Source: Pseudomonas sp. RIT-PI-S (lineage in GTDB: Bacteria > Pseudomonadota > Gammaproteobacteria > Pseudomonadales > Pseudomonadaceae). From it: 64,000 bases of DNA. Below the pieces are notes generated by a model. It was not told the origin of the DNA, searched no databases, and was given only the letters and a program-made list of their open reading frames with translations. Positions 1-13,098 of the stretch are shown one piece after another. A program made the translations under genes and the position numbers. Each line of letters starts with the position of its first letter. Within the stretch, counting starts at the first letter, position 1. Where the stretch lies: contig NZ_JANZKJ010000002.1 in assembly GCF_025642975.1 (NCBI RefSeq), positions 1-64,000 of the forward strand. The letters run 5' to 3'.

Positions 1-150
1 CACCGCTGCCGATCCGCAGACCGAAGCCACTTCCACCGCCTCTTGAAAGCTAACCCTCTGATTTACAAGGAGTTTGCCGTTCCATTGTCGCTGGAAGTGG
101 GGCGCATTATAAGGGCTTTCGGAGGGGCGTCAACACCTTTTTAAGAAAAC

Positions 151-1350
151 TTACTCGGCATTGAGCGTAATGCGTGCAAAGGCCTTCTTGCCGGCCTGGC
201 ACACATGAGTAGCACCTACCTTAAACATGAAGGCACGGTCGGCGACCTCGCCATCTATACGCACGCTGCCCGCGCTGAGCAGATCACGAGCGGCCGCCGA
301 GTTCTTCACTAGCCCCGCCTTATTAAGCACCGCGGCGATAGGCATGTCTTCGGCTGCGGACAACGCAACCTCTGGCAGGTCCTCTGGGAGCTCTCCATCC
401 TTCATCCGATTGCCCGCGCCACGGTGGGCGTTGGCCGCAGCCTCTTCCCCGTGGAACCGGGCAATGATTTCTTCGGCCAGCCTGATCTTGATGTCGCGAG
501 GGTTGGCGCCAGCTGCCACATCGGCCTTGAAGGCGTCGATTTCATCCATGGAACGGAAGCTAAGCAGCTCGAAATATCGCCACATGAGCGTATCGGGAAT
601 GGACAGCAGCTTGCTGAACATCACGCCGGGCGCTTCCTGGATGCCTATATAGTTGCCTAGGGACTTGGACATCTTCTTTACGCCGTCCAGGCCTTCCAGC
701 AACGGCATGGTGACGATGTTCTGCGGCTCTTGGCCGTAGCCCCGCTGCAACTCACGCCCCATCAGCAGGTTGAATTTCTGATCGGTGCCACCGAGTTCCA
801 CATCTGCCCGCAGCGCTACCGAGTCGTAACCCTGCACCAGCGGATACAAGAACTCGTGAATGGCTATGGGCTGGCTGGTGCTGTAGCGCTTCTGAAAGTC
901 ATCCCGCTCGAGCATGCGCGCTACGGTGTACTGGGACGTCAAGCGAATGAAATCCGCCGGCCCCATCTGGTCCATCCAGGTAGAGTTGAAAGCAACCTCG
1001 GTCCGGGCCGGGTCAAGGATCTTGAATACTTGAGTCTTGTAGGTTTCGGCGTTCTCCAGAACCTGCTCGCGGGTCAGCGGCGGACGGGTGGCGCTCTTGC
1101 CGCTTGGGTCGCCAATCATCCCGGTGAAATCCCCGATCAAGAAAATCACCTGGTGGCCGAGGTCCTGGAACTGCCGCAGCTTGTTAATCAGCACCGTATG
1201 CCCCAAGTGCAGGTCCGGCGCCGTTGGATCGAAACCGGCCTTGATCCGCAGCGGCTGCCCACGCTTGAGCTTCTCGACCAGCTCGGCCTCGACCAACACC
1301 TCTTCCGCGCCGCGCTTGATCAGCGCGAGCTGCTCGTCAACAGACTTCAT
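151..1350 (-). CDS. tyrS: Tyrosyl-tRNA synthetase, TyrZ type
   Basis: Charges tRNA-Tyr with tyrosine in the cytoplasm. The 399-residue protein carries the class I HIGH-type motif HLGH at residues 48-51, KMSKS at 226-230, and a C-terminal S4-like RNA-binding region (residues about 335-395). The N-terminal pattern [14 protein letters not shown] is that of the TyrZ branch. The frame is open upstream to a TTG at 1365, but the ATG at 1350 gives the usual family start (MKSVDEQ). The gene runs divergently from the M23 peptidase gene. The 150 bp downstream of it, to the window edge, contain no gene I can recognise. High confidence in function. Confidence 0.97.
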   Translation of the reverse strand: MKSVDEQLALIKRGAEEVLVEAELVEKLKRGQPLRIKAGFDPTAPDLHLGHTVLINKLRQFQDLGHQVIFLIGDFTGMIGDPSGKSATRPPLTREQVLENAETYKTQVFKILDPARTEVAFNSTWMDQMGPADFIRLTSQYTVARMLERDDFQKRYSTSQPIAIHEFLYPLVQGYDSVALRADVELGGTDQKFNLLMGRELQRGYGQEPQNIVTMPLLEGLDGVKKMSKSLGNYIGIQEAPGVMFSKLLSIPDTLMWRYFELLSFRSMDEIDAFKADVAAGANPRDIKIRLAEEIIARFHGEEAAANAHRGAGNRMKDGELPEDLPEVALSAAEDMPIAAVLNKAGLVKNSAAARDLLSAGSVRIDGEVADRAFMFKVGATHVCQAGKKAFARITLNAE

Positions 1351-1569
1351 ATACAAGACCCACAAGGCTGCGATTCAAAAGCGCCCAACATACAAGATCA
1401 CCGCTTTAAACCCAAGCAGCACAGGTGTGTGACTCAGGCATAGTCTGAAAGCGTCTGGGAAAGCTTGCCTCGGGAATGAATTGGTTATATTTTAGGCAGT
1501 TATTTCATCTTCATCATGTCATTCATCTTTTCCAATTCATTTTCATTCCTATTTTCAAAGCCAAAAACT

Positions 1570-4094
<2,525 letters not shown>

Positions 4095-4097
4095 TTG

Positions 4098-4122
4098 AAA
4101 ACGCCGCGATCATCGCGGCGTT
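4098..4122 (-). terminator. Hairpin between convergent anmK and erpA
   Basis: A 10-bp perfect stem (AACGCCGCGA at 4100-4109 with TCGCGGCGTT at 4113-4122) and a 3-nt loop. On the minus strand the stem is followed by a short T run (TTTT), so it fits best as the erpA terminator. It may also slow transcription leaving anmK. Confidence 0.6.
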
Positions 4123-4142
4123 GATAAGAGCCAGCCTTTGGG

Positions 4143-4493
4143 TCAGATGGAGAACGACTGCCCGCAGCCGCAGGTCGTGCTGGCATTCGGGTTGTTGATC
4201 ACAAAGCGCGATCCTTCCAGCCCTTCCTGATAGTCCACTTCGGCGCCAGCCAAGTACTGGAAGCTCATCGGATCGACCACCAGGCTTACGCCCTCGCGCT
4301 CGACGATGGTGTCGTCTTCAGCGATCTCTTCATCGAAGGTGAAGCCGTACTGGAACCCGGAGCAGCCGCCACCGGTGACGAACACGCGAAGCTTCAAGCG
4401 ATCGTTGCCCTCTTCATCGACCAGGGTCTTCACCTTGTGGGCGGCACCCTGAGTGAATTGCAAAACCGTGGGGGTGAAGGTTTCAACACTCAT
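4143..4493 (-). CDS. erpA: Iron-sulfur cluster insertion protein ErpA
   Basis: A-type carrier that delivers [Fe-S] clusters to apo-proteins, including isoprenoid-pathway enzymes. The 116-residue product has the three conserved cluster cysteines: C44 in [11 protein letters not shown] and C108/C110 in the terminal CGCGQSFSI. Length is typical for ErpA. It lies downstream of argC on the same strand, 118 bp away, so read-through is possible. A more distant A-type carrier (IscA-like) is less likely, given the order anmK-erpA-argC known in pseudomonads. Confidence 0.96.
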   Translation of the reverse strand: MSVETFTPTVLQFTQGAAHKVKTLVDEEGNDRLKLRVFVTGGGCSGFQYGFTFDEEIAEDDTIVEREGVSLVVDPMSFQYLAGAEVDYQEGLEGSRFVINNPNASTTCGCGQSFSI

Positions 4494-4550
4494 GCTGACT
4501 CTCCCGGCGCAAGCCGAACTCTAATGCGAAATGCGGGCATTATCCGCTTC

Positions 4551-4580
4551 CCTGAGCAAAATGGTCAACAATTGCTCAGG
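4551..4580. other. Inverted repeat between argC and erpA
   Basis: CCTGAGCAA (4551-4559) pairs with TTGCTCAGG (4572-4580) across a 12-nt loop. Neither side has a T run, so an RNA hairpin or processing site is as likely as a terminator. Confidence 0.35.
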
Positions 4581-4611
4581 GGGCCGCATAGACCTGCCTT
4601 GGCTGAGCCGC

Positions 4612-5646
4612 TTAAGGCATCAGCCCAGCGTGGGACAGACCAAGGCGTTCATCCAAGCCAAAGACAATATTAAGGTTCTGCACGGCCTGCCCAGATGCGC
4701 CTTTGACCAGGTTGTCGATGACCGACAACACGACCACCAGATCGCCATCCTGCGGGCGGTGAACAGCGATCCGGCACACGTTGGCGCCGCGCACGGAGCG
4801 TGTTTCCGGATGGCTGCCCGCCGGCATCACATCCACGAAGGGCTCATCGGCATAGCGGTGCTCGAACAACGCTTGCAGGTCTACCGAAAGGTCGGCCACG
4901 GTTGCATACAAGGTGGCATGGATGCCGCGGATCATGGGCGTGAGGTGAGGCACGAAGGTCAGGCCGACATCTCCACCGGCAGCCCGGCGCAGACCTTGGC
5001 TGATTTCCGGTAGGTGCCGATGCCCTTTGACGGCGTACGCCTTCATGCTTTCGCCCGCCTCGCAGAAGAGCGAACCGACGCTGGCGCCACGACCAGCGCC
5101 ACTGACACCGGACTTGCAATCGGCGATCAACCGGGAAGTGTCGGCGAGACCGGCTTCGAGCAGCGGCAGCAGGCCCAGTTGGGCTGCGGTGGGATAGCAG
5201 CCGGGGACGGCGATCAGCCGCGCGGAGCGGATGCGCTCACGGTTCACTTCCGGCAGGCCATACACCGCCTCGGTCAATAAGGCCGGTGCGCCATGGGGTT
5301 GGCCATACCAGCGAGCCCATTCATCGGCGTCTTGCAGGCGGAAATCCGCCGAGAGGTCGATCACTCGGGTGCCGGCAGCCAGCAACTCGCCAGCCAAGGC
5401 GTGTGCAACACCATGTGGCGTCGCGAAGAACACTACGTCGCAGGCGCCCAGGGCAGCGGTGTCCGGCACGCTGAACTTAAGATGGTCGTAATGGCCACGG
5501 AGGTTGGGGTACATGTCGGCAACGCAAACACCTGCTTCCGATCGCGAGGTGATGATCGCCACTTCAGCCTGCGGATGCTGCGCGAGCAGGCGCAAGAGCT
5601 CAACACCGGTGTAACCCGTGCCACCAACGATACCGACCTTGACCAT
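4612..5646 (-). CDS. argC: N-acetyl-gamma-glutamyl-phosphate reductase
   Basis: NADPH-dependent reductase of arginine biosynthesis, making N-acetylglutamate semialdehyde. The 344-residue protein has the N-terminal nucleotide-binding motif [17 protein letters not shown] and the catalytic cysteine C150 in [17 protein letters not shown]. Both are diagnostic for ArgC type 1. The ATG at 5646 is preferred because the motif begins at once after it. It is transcribed away from hemJ and toward erpA. Confidence 0.97.
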   Translation of the reverse strand: MVKVGIVGGTGYTGVELLRLLAQHPQAEVAIITSRSEAGVCVADMYPNLRGHYDHLKFSVPDTAALGACDVVFFATPHGVAHALAGELLAAGTRVIDLSADFRLQDADEWARWYGQPHGAPALLTEAVYGLPEVNRERIRSARLIAVPGCYPTAAQLGLLPLLEAGLADTSRLIADCKSGVSGAGRGASVGSLFCEAGESMKAYAVKGHRHLPEISQGLRRAAGGDVGLTFVPHLTPMIRGIHATLYATVADLSVDLQALFEHRYADEPFVDVMPAGSHPETRSVRGANVCRIAVHRPQDGDLVVVLSVIDNLVKGASGQAVQNLNIVFGLDERLGLSHAGLMP

Positions 5647-5781
5647 CTACCTATCCGCCCTGAGTACGCTGTTGGAAATCCTCGATGATAGGGGCGTGAG
5701 GCAATGGCCACAACTGCCAGGATGACGAGCCGCCAACAGCGCTCTACTATCGTGGCGTCCTAAACCGTGGGAAGCCCTTAC

Positions 5782-6207
5782 ATGCTCTATCTATGGATAA
5801 AAGCCCTGCACATCGTCAGCCTGGTGTGCTGGTTCGCCGCATTGTTCTATTTGCCCCGCCTGTTCGTTTACCACGCCATGAGCGAGGATGCGCCTAGCCG
5901 GGAACGCTTCGTACTGATGGAGCGCAAGTTGTATCGGGGCATCATGACCCCCTCCATGTTGCTCACCTTGGTGTTTGGCGCGTGGCTGGTCTATCTGAAC
6001 CCGGCCTGGTTAGCCATGGGCTGGCTACATGCCAAGCTGACGCTGGTGGTGCTCCTGATTGGTTACCACCATGTATGCGGCGCGCATCGCAAGCGTTTCG
6101 AGAGGAACGAAAACCGGCACAGCCACACCTTCTATCGGTGGTTCAACGAGGTGCCGGTAGTGCTATTGCTGTTGATCGTGATCCTGGTGGTCGTAAAGCC
6201 GTTCTAA
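5782..6207 (+). CDS. hemJ: Protoporphyrinogen oxidase HemJ (integral membrane)
   Basis: Predicted membrane enzyme oxidising protoporphyrinogen IX in haem synthesis. The 141-residue protein has about four hydrophobic segments. The first carries the conserved histidine (KALHIVSLVCWFAALFYLPRLFVYH), and the later GWLHAKLTLV holds the conserved lysine. I start at the ATG at 5782 (MLYLWIK), preceded by GGGAAG, rather than the in-frame GTG at 5767. Divergent from argC. Family membership is clear; the enzymatic role comes from the family, not from anything unique here. Confidence 0.88.
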   Translation: MLYLWIKALHIVSLVCWFAALFYLPRLFVYHAMSEDAPSRERFVLMERKLYRGIMTPSMLLTLVFGAWLVYLNPAWLAMGWLHAKLTLVVLLIGYHHVCGAHRKRFERNENRHSHTFYRWFNEVPVVLLLLIVILVVVKPF

Positions 6208-6279
6208 CCTTCCCTATCACGCCACAGGGCATGGCGGTAAACTTCGCCGTTTAACAGCCTTCTTGTTTTCGGTACCTCT

Positions 6280-7053
6280 ATGCCTTCCTATGCCTTGGTA
6301 ACCGGCGCCTCCAGCGGTCTAGGCCTGGCACTGGCCGAAGCCTTGGCGCGGCGGGGGCGCAACCTCCTGCTGGTGGCACGCTACCGCGACGAGCTTGAAC
6401 CAGTTGCCCTGGAGTTCACCCAGCGCTTCGGGGTGGACGTGCTGTTCCGCGCCTGCGACCTTAGCGAACCGCTGCGCCTGACCGGCTTTCTGCTTGAGCT
6501 CGAGGAAAGCGAGCAGCACATTGACCTGCTGGTGAACTGCGCCGCCCTCTCTTCGCAAGGCCACTTCCTCGCCCAGGATTGGTTGCGCGAGCAAGACCTG
6601 ATCGAGCTCAACGTCCTCGCACTGGCGCGCCTCTGTCACGCCGTTGGCAACAGCATGGCTGTGCGTGGCGGCGGGCAAATTCTTAATGTCGCCTCGGTGG
6701 CCGCCTTCCAGCCTGGCCCTTGGATGAGCAGCTATGCTGCCAGCAAGGCGTATGTGCTCCATCTTTCCGAAGGGTTGCGCGAAGAACTGCGCCAGAGTGG
6801 CGTGGCCGTATGTGTACTCTGCCCTGGGCCGCTACGCACTCAAGGCACTCTGCCTCGCAAACTGCGCGGCAGCCGCCTGCCACTGACGCCGGAAGAGGTG
6901 GCGCTTTGCGCGGTGCTGGCGCTGGAACGCAACCGGGCGCTGATCATCCCCGGATGGCGCGCCCGTTGGCTGGCCCGAGCTTCACGCCTGGCGCCTCGAT
7001 GGCTGGTTCGCAAAGCCGCGGCCGCGGTCAACCGGGCTTATACACGGCCATGA
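6280..7053 (+). CDS. Short-chain dehydrogenase/reductase (SDR)
   Basis: NAD(P)-dependent oxidoreductase of unknown substrate. The 257-residue protein shows the classical SDR plan: cofactor motif TGASSGLG (residues 8-15), the NCA segment near 86, and the catalytic Ser139, Tyr152 and Lys156 (YAASK). The C-terminal 40 residues are rich in Arg and Ala with no clear membrane segment. It follows hemJ by 72 bp on the same strand. The sequence gives no clue to the substrate. Confidence 0.88.
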   Translation: MPSYALVTGASSGLGLALAEALARRGRNLLLVARYRDELEPVALEFTQRFGVDVLFRACDLSEPLRLTGFLLELEESEQHIDLLVNCAALSSQGHFLAQDWLREQDLIELNVLALARLCHAVGNSMAVRGGGQILNVASVAAFQPGPWMSSYAASKAYVLHLSEGLREELRQSGVAVCVLCPGPLRTQGTLPRKLRGSRLPLTPEEVALCAVLALERNRALIIPGWRARWLARASRLAPRWLVRKAAAAVNRAYTRP

Positions 7054-7124
7054 ACAAACAGAACTGGGCGCTCCGGCGCCTGGTTGAGTAAACTGCAGGG
7101 CAACGACAGCCAGGGAGAAATGCT

Positions 7125-7463
7125 GTGGACACGCTATTTGACAAGATCATCAAGCGAGAAATACCCGCGAAGATTATCTACGAAGATGACCAGGTCATCG
7201 CCTTTCATGACATCGCGCCCCAAGCGCCGGTGCATTTCCTGGTAGTGCCTAAAAAGGGCATCCGCACCTTGGCCGACCTTACGGAAGACGATAAAGGCCT
7301 CGCCGGGCATATTCTGTTCACAGCCCAGCGCCTGGCACTGGAGCTAGGTTGCGAGGAAGGTTTTCGGGTGGTGATGAACTGCAATGAATTGGGCGGCCAG
7401 ACGGTCTATCACATTCATATGCATGTGCTTGGCCAACGCCAGATGCACTGGCCTCCGGGCTGA
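7125..7463 (+). CDS. HIT family protein (HinT-like)
   Basis: Small nucleotide-binding hydrolase of the histidine-triad superfamily, probably acting on purine nucleoside phosphoramidates. The 112-residue product ends with the triad HIHMHVLG (family pattern HxHxH) and has the N-terminal [21 protein letters not shown] typical of bacterial HinT proteins. It starts with GTG at 7125, supported by AGGGAGA about 7 nt upstream; an ATG five bases earlier is out of frame. Confidence 0.93.
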   Translation: MDTLFDKIIKREIPAKIIYEDDQVIAFHDIAPQAPVHFLVVPKKGIRTLADLTEDDKGLAGHILFTAQRLALELGCEEGFRVVMNCNELGGQTVYHIHMHVLGQRQMHWPPG

Positions 7464-7507
7464 CCACTCCGCCACGCACCGGTTTTTTCATATCCCAGGA
7501 GGTTTTC

Positions 7508-8155
7508 GTGGCCCACGACCGTCACTATTCGATCCTCGATAAACTACTGCTCCAGGCCGACACCGTCGCGCGCACGCTGTTGCCGTTCAGCGGCCAGCCG
7601 GCGCGCCCTTCCCCTGCCCTGCTGCAACCGGACGCGGCCTTGAGCGAAGTGCAAAGCAAGCACGTAGCTGGCTTGATGCGCGTCAACCATACCGGCGAGG
7701 TCTGCGCGCAGGCGTTGTACCAGGGCCAGGCGCTGACGGCGCGCCTGCCGGAAATCCGGGAGGCCATGGAACACGCAGCGGACGAAGAGGTAGACCATCT
7801 GGCTTGGTGCGAACAGCGTATTCGCCAGCTCGGCAGCCGGCCCAGCGTGCTCAATCCGTTGTTCTACGGCATGTCGTTCGGTATGGGCGCAGTCGCCGGC
7901 CTTATCAGCGATAAAGTCAGCCTGGGCTTCGTGGCGGCCACCGAACAGCAGGTCTGCAAACATCTTGATGAGCATTTGCACGAGCTGCCCGCCGAAGACC
8001 ACAAATCTCGCGCGATCCTTGAGCAGATGCGCGACGATGAGGCTCATCATGCCCAAGCGGCCCTGGATGCTGGCGGCGCACGCTTTCCGCTGCCTGTGAA
8101 GGTGGGCATGAGCTTGATGGCCAAAGTGATGACCAAGAGCACTTATCGCATCTAG
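7508..8155 (+). CDS. coq7: Demethoxyubiquinone hydroxylase (Coq7/UbiF-type di-iron)
   Basis: Membrane-associated di-iron hydroxylase of ubiquinone biosynthesis. The 215-residue protein contains the iron-ligand motifs: [38 protein letters not shown] and [11 protein letters not shown]. Length and order fit bacterial Coq7. The start is GTG at 7508, behind the Shine-Dalgarno-like CAGGAGG. It follows the HIT gene by 44 bp on the same strand. Confidence 0.95.
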   Translation: MAHDRHYSILDKLLLQADTVARTLLPFSGQPARPSPALLQPDAALSEVQSKHVAGLMRVNHTGEVCAQALYQGQALTARLPEIREAMEHAADEEVDHLAWCEQRIRQLGSRPSVLNPLFYGMSFGMGAVAGLISDKVSLGFVAATEQQVCKHLDEHLHELPAEDHKSRAILEQMRDDEAHHAQAALDAGGARFPLPVKVGMSLMAKVMTKSTYRI

Positions 8156-8171
8156 ATGAAAACGCAGCCTA

Positions 8172-8205
8172 ACCCCCTACCGGCGATAGCCTGCCGGTAG
8201 GGGGT
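8172..8205. terminator. Strong hairpin between convergent coq7 and speD
   Basis: A 13-bp perfect stem: ACCCCCTACCGGC (8172-8184) with GCCGGTAGGGGGT (8193-8205), 8-nt loop. It lies between two convergent stop codons. T runs are poor on both sides, so it may work as a bidirectional or factor-assisted terminator. Confidence 0.65.
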
Positions 8206-8224
8206 ATTCAAGCCAGCATGGCTA

Positions 8225-9016
8225 TCAGGCGAAATTGCGCCCGTAGAAGATTTCCAGCATTTCGTGCTTAACCCGCTCAGTGACCTGCGCGCGCTGTTCG
8301 GCGGAGAAGTTGCTGGTGGCATCGCCGAACAGATAATTGTCTAGCTCGAATTGCTTGAGCAGCATCTTGGTATGGAAGAGGTTTTCCTGGTACACGTTCA
8401 CGTCGACCATTTGGTAGGCGTCGCGAGTGTCTTCCGACAAGTAGTTCTGGATGGAATTGATCTCGTGGTCGATGAAGTGCTTGCGCCCCTCGATGTCCCG
8501 GGTAAAGCCACGTACCCGGTAATCCACGGTGACGATGTCCGAATCGAACTGATGAATCAGGTAGTTCAGAGCTTTGAGCGGTGAAATCACGCCGCAGGTG
8601 GAAACGTCGATGTCCACGCGGAAGGTCGCGATGCCGTTGTCCGGGTGAATTTCCGGGTAGGTATGGACCGTGATATGGCTTTTGTCCAAGTGCGCCAAGA
8701 TGGTATCCGGCAGCGGCCCAGGCGATTCCTCGATCTGGCTTTCGGTGGGGGTCACCGGTTGCTCGGAGATCAGGATGGTTACACTGGCACCTTGGGGCTC
8801 GTAGTCCTGACGCGCAATGTTCAGGATATTGGCACCTATGATATCGACGACATCCGTAAGGATCTGGGTTAGCCGGGCCGCGTCGTATTCGTGGTTGATG
8901 TACTCGACGTAAGCCTGCTGATCTTGCGGCGTCTGCGCGTAGCAGATGTCGTAGATGTTGAAGCTCAAGGTCTTGGTCAGGTTATTGAACCCGTGGAGCT
9001 TGAGTTTGCTATTCAC
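8225..9016 (-). CDS. speD: S-adenosylmethionine decarboxylase proenzyme
   Basis: Makes decarboxylated AdoMet, the aminopropyl donor for spermidine. The 263-residue proenzyme is of the Gram-negative long type. It keeps the self-cleavage site Lys112-Ser113 in [15 protein letters not shown], where the new N-terminal serine becomes the pyruvoyl group, and the conserved [17 protein letters not shown] block. Upstream lies about 200 bp of non-coding DNA. High confidence. Confidence 0.97.
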   Translation of the reverse strand: MNSKLKLHGFNNLTKTLSFNIYDICYAQTPQDQQAYVEYINHEYDAARLTQILTDVVDIIGANILNIARQDYEPQGASVTILISEQPVTPTESQIEESPGPLPDTILAHLDKSHITVHTYPEIHPDNGIATFRVDIDVSTCGVISPLKALNYLIHQFDSDIVTVDYRVRGFTRDIEGRKHFIDHEINSIQNYLSEDTRDAYQMVDVNVYQENLFHTKMLLKQFELDNYLFGDATSNFSAEQRAQVTERVKHEMLEIFYGRNFA

Positions 9017-9168
9017 CGTCTGAAAACTCTCTTTGAATGCGGCTCTGCCGCGTGATCAAGCATGCCCGTCAGGCGCCGGCCGGCGTCTGCGTAGGACGGT
9101 TTACACCTCTTCGCGTTGGCGATTTTGGTTGTCTTTCCCGGGTGGGCCCGGGCTCAAGGTGAGCCTTG

Positions 9169-9200
9169 AAAAAGTGGCGCATTATGCAGACCCGCGCCAC
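9169..9200 (-). terminator. Candidate terminator of the OsmC gene
   Basis: On the minus strand GTGGCGC and GCGCCAC (9194-9200 and 9174-9180) form a 7-bp stem with a 13-nt loop, followed at once by five Ts (9169-9173). It lies just downstream of the OsmC-family stop codon. Further GC-rich inverted repeats lie at 9138-9168. Confidence 0.5.
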
Positions 9201-9224
9201 CGTATGCCAGAGTATGGGCGGGTT

Positions 9225-9668
9225 TTATGATGCCTGGATGTCGCTCTCGCCCAGCTCGACAATTTCGTAGGAATGGCTGATGTCTACGCCACCGCGCGCC
9301 AGCATTATGGAAGCCGAGCAGTACTTCTCGGCGGACAGTTCTACTGCCCGCTTGACCTGCGACTCCTTCAGGCCCCGGCCCTTCACCACGAAACGCAAAT
9401 GGATGCGGGTGAACACTTTTGGGTCTTCGTCGGCGCGTTCAGCATCCAGGAAGGCTTCGCAGCTTTCCACCGGCTGGCGGGCTTTCTTGAGAATGGCTAC
9501 CACATCGAAGCTGCTGCAGCCGCCCAGCCCGATCAGCACCATTTCCATCGGCCGCACGCCCAGGTTACGACCGCCGTGCTCTGGGGCGCCATCCATGACC
9601 ACGGCGTGGCCGCTGCCGGATTCACCAATAAACATCGCCCCGCCGGCCCACTGAATACGTGCCTTCAT
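9225..9668 (-). CDS. OsmC family protein (YhfA-like)
   Basis: Member of the OsmC/Ohr fold, in which a cysteine pair reduces peroxides in the characterised members. The 147-residue protein carries two conserved cysteines, C51 in GLGGCSSFDV and C117 in EKYCSAS, spaced as in the family. The pattern is closer to YhfA-type OsmC proteins than to Ohr. Substrate unknown. Located between speD and vfr as in other pseudomonads. Confidence 0.88.
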   Translation of the reverse strand: MKARIQWAGGAMFIGESGSGHAVVMDGAPEHGGRNLGVRPMEMVLIGLGGCSSFDVVAILKKARQPVESCEAFLDAERADEDPKVFTRIHLRFVVKGRGLKESQVKRAVELSAEKYCSASIMLARGGVDISHSYEIVELGESDIQAS

Positions 9669-9857
9669 TGCTGCGCTCCCGTTGAAAAGGGCGCCAGCTT
9701 AGCACAGCCGCCCAGAGGCAAAATTCACCTCGGGTTGGCGAGACCCTCAAGTTATCGGCAAATATCGCGATACAAATGAAGTGCTGTTAAGCTGGCGCCA
9801 ATTTGATGGCATTCACCGAACCGCACTCAACCGTCGCCTTGTATCGGAACTCAGCCC

Positions 9858-10496
9858 ATGGTCGCGCCAGCCACCAAGATTAACCCCCTCGACAAGCTTC
9901 TGGCTCACTGCCAGCGCCGCCGCTATGCGGCTAAAAGCAACATCATTTGCGCCGGCGACAAGTCGAGTGTGCTCTCGTACATCCTCAAGGGCTCGGTCAC
10001 CATCCTGATCGAGGACAGCGACGGCAGGGAAATGGTGATCGCCTACCTTAACCAAGGCGATTTCTTCGGCGAGCTGGGGCTGTTCGATCCTCCTCATATG
10101 GAAGGCGAGCGCAACGCCTGGGTACGCGCCAAAACCGAGTGTGAAGTGGCGGAGGTAGGCTACGCCAAGTTCCGCGAACTGGCCCGGCTGGATCCGGAGA
10201 TCCTCTATAGCCTGAGCACGCAAATGGCTTACCGGATACGCCGCACGACCCGCAAGGTCGGCGACCTGGCGTTTCACGACGTTACCGGGCGGGTCGCTCG
10301 CTGCCTCACCGACCTGTGCAAAGAACCAGACGCCATGACTCACCCCGACGGGATGCAGATCAAAGTCACGCGCCAGGAAATCGGCCGCATCGTCGGGTGC
10401 TCGCGGGAAATGGTCGGGCGGGTGCTCAAGGACCTGGAAGAACGCCGGCTTATCCAGGTAAAAGGCAAAACCATGGTGGTGTACGGCACCCGCTAA
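9858..10496 (+). CDS. vfr: cAMP-responsive regulator Vfr (CRP family)
   Basis: Global DNA-binding regulator responding to cAMP. The 212-residue protein has an N-terminal cyclic-nucleotide domain with GELGLF at 71-76 and the Arg-Ala pair in [13 protein letters not shown], a long dimerisation helix (about 110-138), and a C-terminal helix-turn-helix ([21 protein letters not shown], about 170-190). The start at 9858 gives MVAPATK. It overlaps the convergent lipoate-ligase-like gene by 4 bp. The neighbourhood beside trpC matches vfr in P. aeruginosa. Confidence 0.95.
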   Translation: MVAPATKINPLDKLLAHCQRRRYAAKSNIICAGDKSSVLSYILKGSVTILIEDSDGREMVIAYLNQGDFFGELGLFDPPHMEGERNAWVRAKTECEVAEVGYAKFRELARLDPEILYSLSTQMAYRIRRTTRKVGDLAFHDVTGRVARCLTDLCKEPDAMTHPDGMQIKVTRQEIGRIVGCSREMVGRVLKDLEERRLIQVKGKTMVVYGTR

Positions 10497-11197
10497 TGAA
10501 GCGCGCGAACCTTTACCAGTTCGCCTTCCAGTGAATCTTGCAGCGCGCTGAGCGCTGCCTCACCGGGAAAGCGCTCTTCGAACGCTACATGGCTTTCGGC
10601 CAGGCAGCGCTGCGGCAACCCGCAAGCCTGGTTGAAACCATTGACAGCGGCGACCATTGCCAACCGCTGGTCCTGCATCAGCATGGCGCCGTGCACCAAT
10701 ACCACCGGGCCGCCATGGTGACGCGATTGCCGCCAACGCTGCGCAGTGCCAACCCACTTGCGGCCATCAAGGTTCACGTTATAACGCCCGTCGCAGAACG
10801 CACCGGGAACCTCACCCAGGCTTGCCTGGCCGCCCAGGCTCTCCAATACCCAGCACAACGGCTCGCACAGTCGCAGGTAGGCCCGCTCCAGCCTGTTGAG
10901 GTCACCTTCGGCGCGGGGCGCCGCATAGACCAGCGCAACGTTCACCGTGGCTGCGGATTGCGGCACCGGCTCACCTCCGGTTTCCCGCAACAGCACCGGC
11001 CAACCAAGTTCGGCGGCGGCCGCGGCGCCGGCAACGAAGCCTGGCAGTCGCTCCATGCGCCGCGGCATCACCAATGCCTGGTCGGTAGGCTGCCAGAACA
11101 GCACACCATCGGTGCGCTCGCCATTGCAGACCGCCGTGAGCAAGGCAAGCTCAGCCTGCAGCCCTTGCTCAGTGGTAAGTTGTCGCAGCTGATCCAT
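10493..11197 (-). CDS. Lipoate-protein ligase A / biotin ligase family protein
   Basis: Predicted transferase of the BPL/LplA/LipB fold, which attaches lipoate, octanoate or biotin to acceptor lysines. The 234-residue protein has the ligand-contact region RRMERLPGF, the RETGGEPVP segment, and the conserved lysine in [15 protein letters not shown], which resembles the family KxxGxAQ motif. There is no second LplA domain, so it may act as an octanoyl/lipoyl transferase rather than a full ligase. It lies 39 bp downstream of trpC on the same strand, and its stop overlaps that of vfr. Confidence 0.75.
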   Translation of the reverse strand: MDQLRQLTTEQGLQAELALLTAVCNGERTDGVLFWQPTDQALVMPRRMERLPGFVAGAAAAAELGWPVLLRETGGEPVPQSAATVNVALVYAAPRAEGDLNRLERAYLRLCEPLCWVLESLGGQASLGEVPGAFCDGRYNVNLDGRKWVGTAQRWRQSRHHGGPVVLVHGAMLMQDQRLAMVAAVNGFNQACGLPQRCLAESHVAFEERFPGEAALSALQDSLEGELVKVRALH

Positions 11198-11236
11198 TGC
11201 AGCCCTCGCTTCCTGTCCAGTGCCTGACGGTTCGCC

Positions 11237-12043
11237 TCAGCGGGCGGGGAAGAACAGTCGCGCCAGCTCGTCGCCTGGATGTTCCGCGCGCATGAACGCT
11301 TCGCCAACCAAGAAGCCATACACGTCGTTGATTTCCATGAGCTCCACGTCCGCGCGGTTGAGAATGCCGCTTTCGGTTACCACCATGCGGTCGCGAGGAA
11401 TGCGCGGAAGCAGCTCAAGGGTGGCTTCCAGGCTCACTTCGAAGGTATGCAGGTTGCGATTGTTCACTCCGATCAAGGGGGTGTCCAAGTGCTTGAGCGC
11501 GCGCTCCAGCTCGTCGCCGTCGTGCACTTCAACCAACACGTCGAGGCCAGTGTCCTTGGCGGTATCCGCCAGCTCGACCATCAGCCCGTCATCCAGCGCC
11601 GAGACGATCAGCAGTATGCAGTCCGCCCCCAAGGCACGGGCTTCGTAGATCTGGTAAGGGTCGATCATGAAATCCTTGCGAATGACCGGCAAGGCGCATG
11701 CTTCGCGAGCCTGCTGAAGGTAAAGGTCCGCGCCCAGGAAGAAATCCACGTCGGTCAGCACGGAGAGGCAAGCGGCACCGCCGGCTTCATAGCTCTTGGC
11801 GATTTCGGCAGGGTAGAACTGCTCGCGGATCACGCCCTTACTCGGTGATGCCTTCTTGATCTCGGCAATGACCGCGGGCTGTTTGGCTTGCTGGCGCTCC
11901 AACAGCGCCTGGGCAAAACCCCGCACCGGGGAGGCTAACCGAGCGGCGGCCTGTTGTTCGCTCAGGCTGATGCGTGCCCTGCGCTCAGCCACCTCCTCGG
12001 CCTTGCGGGCGAGGATTTTCTCCAGCACTGTTGGCACGCTCAT
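11237..12043 (-). CDS. trpC: Indole-3-glycerol phosphate synthase
   Basis: Ring-closing enzyme of tryptophan synthesis. The 268-residue TIM-barrel protein has the family signatures [16 protein letters not shown] and [14 protein letters not shown], and the phosphate-binding VTESGI near the C-terminus. It overlaps trpD by 4 bp, so trpG-trpD-trpC form one unit. It is monofunctional, with no fused TrpF domain. Confidence 0.97.
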   Translation of the reverse strand: MSVPTVLEKILARKAEEVAERRARISLSEQQAAARLASPVRGFAQALLERQQAKQPAVIAEIKKASPSKGVIREQFYPAEIAKSYEAGGAACLSVLTDVDFFLGADLYLQQAREACALPVIRKDFMIDPYQIYEARALGADCILLIVSALDDGLMVELADTAKDTGLDVLVEVHDGDELERALKHLDTPLIGVNNRNLHTFEVSLEATLELLPRIPRDRMVVTESGILNRADVELMEINDVYGFLVGEAFMRAEHPGDELARLFFPAR

Positions 12044-13089
12044 GCTTCGTTCTCCTGCTTGAATACTGCCGTAAAGGCACCGAGCTCTTCGAGTTTTTCC
12101 CGGGCGAGGCCAGTGTGCAACGCGTCGCTGGCCAAGGCCACGCCCTCTTTCAGAGAGGTGGCATGGTCTGCCGCGTAGAGCGCGGCGCCGGCGTTGAGGA
12201 TAATCATCTCAGCCGCCTTGCGGCCGTTTTCGGTTTTACGCCGGCCAAGTGCATCGCGGATCAGCTCCAGCGACGCCTGCGGGCTTTCCACGGTCAAGCC
12301 GTGCAGGCTTTGGCTACGCAGCCCTAGATCTTCGGGCTCCACGCTGTACTCGATCACCTCGCCGTCTTTCAATTCCGCCACGGCGGTAGGCGCGGCAAGG
12401 CTGAACTCATCCAGGCCATCACGCGAGTGCACCACCAGCACATGCTTGCTGCCCAGCCGCAACAACACCTGCGCCAGCGGGCGGCACAGCGCCGGGTTGA
12501 ATACGCCTACTACCTGGTGGACCACACCCGCCGGGTTGGTCAGCGGCCCGAGCATGTTGAACAGGGTCCGCAGGCCCAGATCCCGACGTGGCCCGGCGGC
12601 GAACTTCATCGCGCCATGGTGCGCCTGGGCGAACATGAAGCCGATACCGATGCTGTCGATACAGCGGCCCACCTGAGCGGGTGTGAGGTTCAGGTAAACC
12701 CCGGCGGCTTCGAGCAGGTCGGCGCTGCCGCTCTTACCCGACACCGCGCGGTTGCCATGCTTGGCCACGGTGCAGCCGGCGGCTGCCACCACCAGCGCCG
12801 AGGCGGTAGACACGTTAAAGATGTTGGCGCCATCGCCTCCGGTGCCGACGATATCCACCACCCGGTCCAGCGACGCCAGCTCTACCCGGCCCGCCAACTC
12901 GCGCATGGCGGACACGGCACCGACGATCTCATCGATACTCTCGCTCTTCATGCGCATGCCCATGAGGAACGCGCCTATCTGCGCTTCGGTGCATTGCCCG
13001 GTCATGATCTGGCGCATCACGTCGCGCATTTCTTCCGTGCTCAGATCCAGTTGGGTAACCACTCGCCCCAGGGCTGTCTTGATGTCCAT
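12040..13089 (-). CDS. trpD: Anthranilate phosphoribosyltransferase
   Basis: Transfers phosphoribose from PRPP to anthranilate. The 349-residue protein contains the glycine-rich PRPP site [17 protein letters not shown] and [19 protein letters not shown], both characteristic of TrpD. It lies 9 bp after trpG and overlaps trpC by 4 bp. It lacks a fused glutamine amidotransferase, which is the separate trpG. Confidence 0.97.
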   Translation of the reverse strand: MDIKTALGRVVTQLDLSTEEMRDVMRQIMTGQCTEAQIGAFLMGMRMKSESIDEIVGAVSAMRELAGRVELASLDRVVDIVGTGGDGANIFNVSTASALVVAAAGCTVAKHGNRAVSGKSGSADLLEAAGVYLNLTPAQVGRCIDSIGIGFMFAQAHHGAMKFAAGPRRDLGLRTLFNMLGPLTNPAGVVHQVVGVFNPALCRPLAQVLLRLGSKHVLVVHSRDGLDEFSLAAPTAVAELKDGEVIEYSVEPEDLGLRSQSLHGLTVESPQASLELIRDALGRRKTENGRKAAEMIILNAGAALYAADHATSLKEGVALASDALHTGLAREKLEELGAFTAVFKQENEA

Positions 13090-13098
13090 TACCTTTCC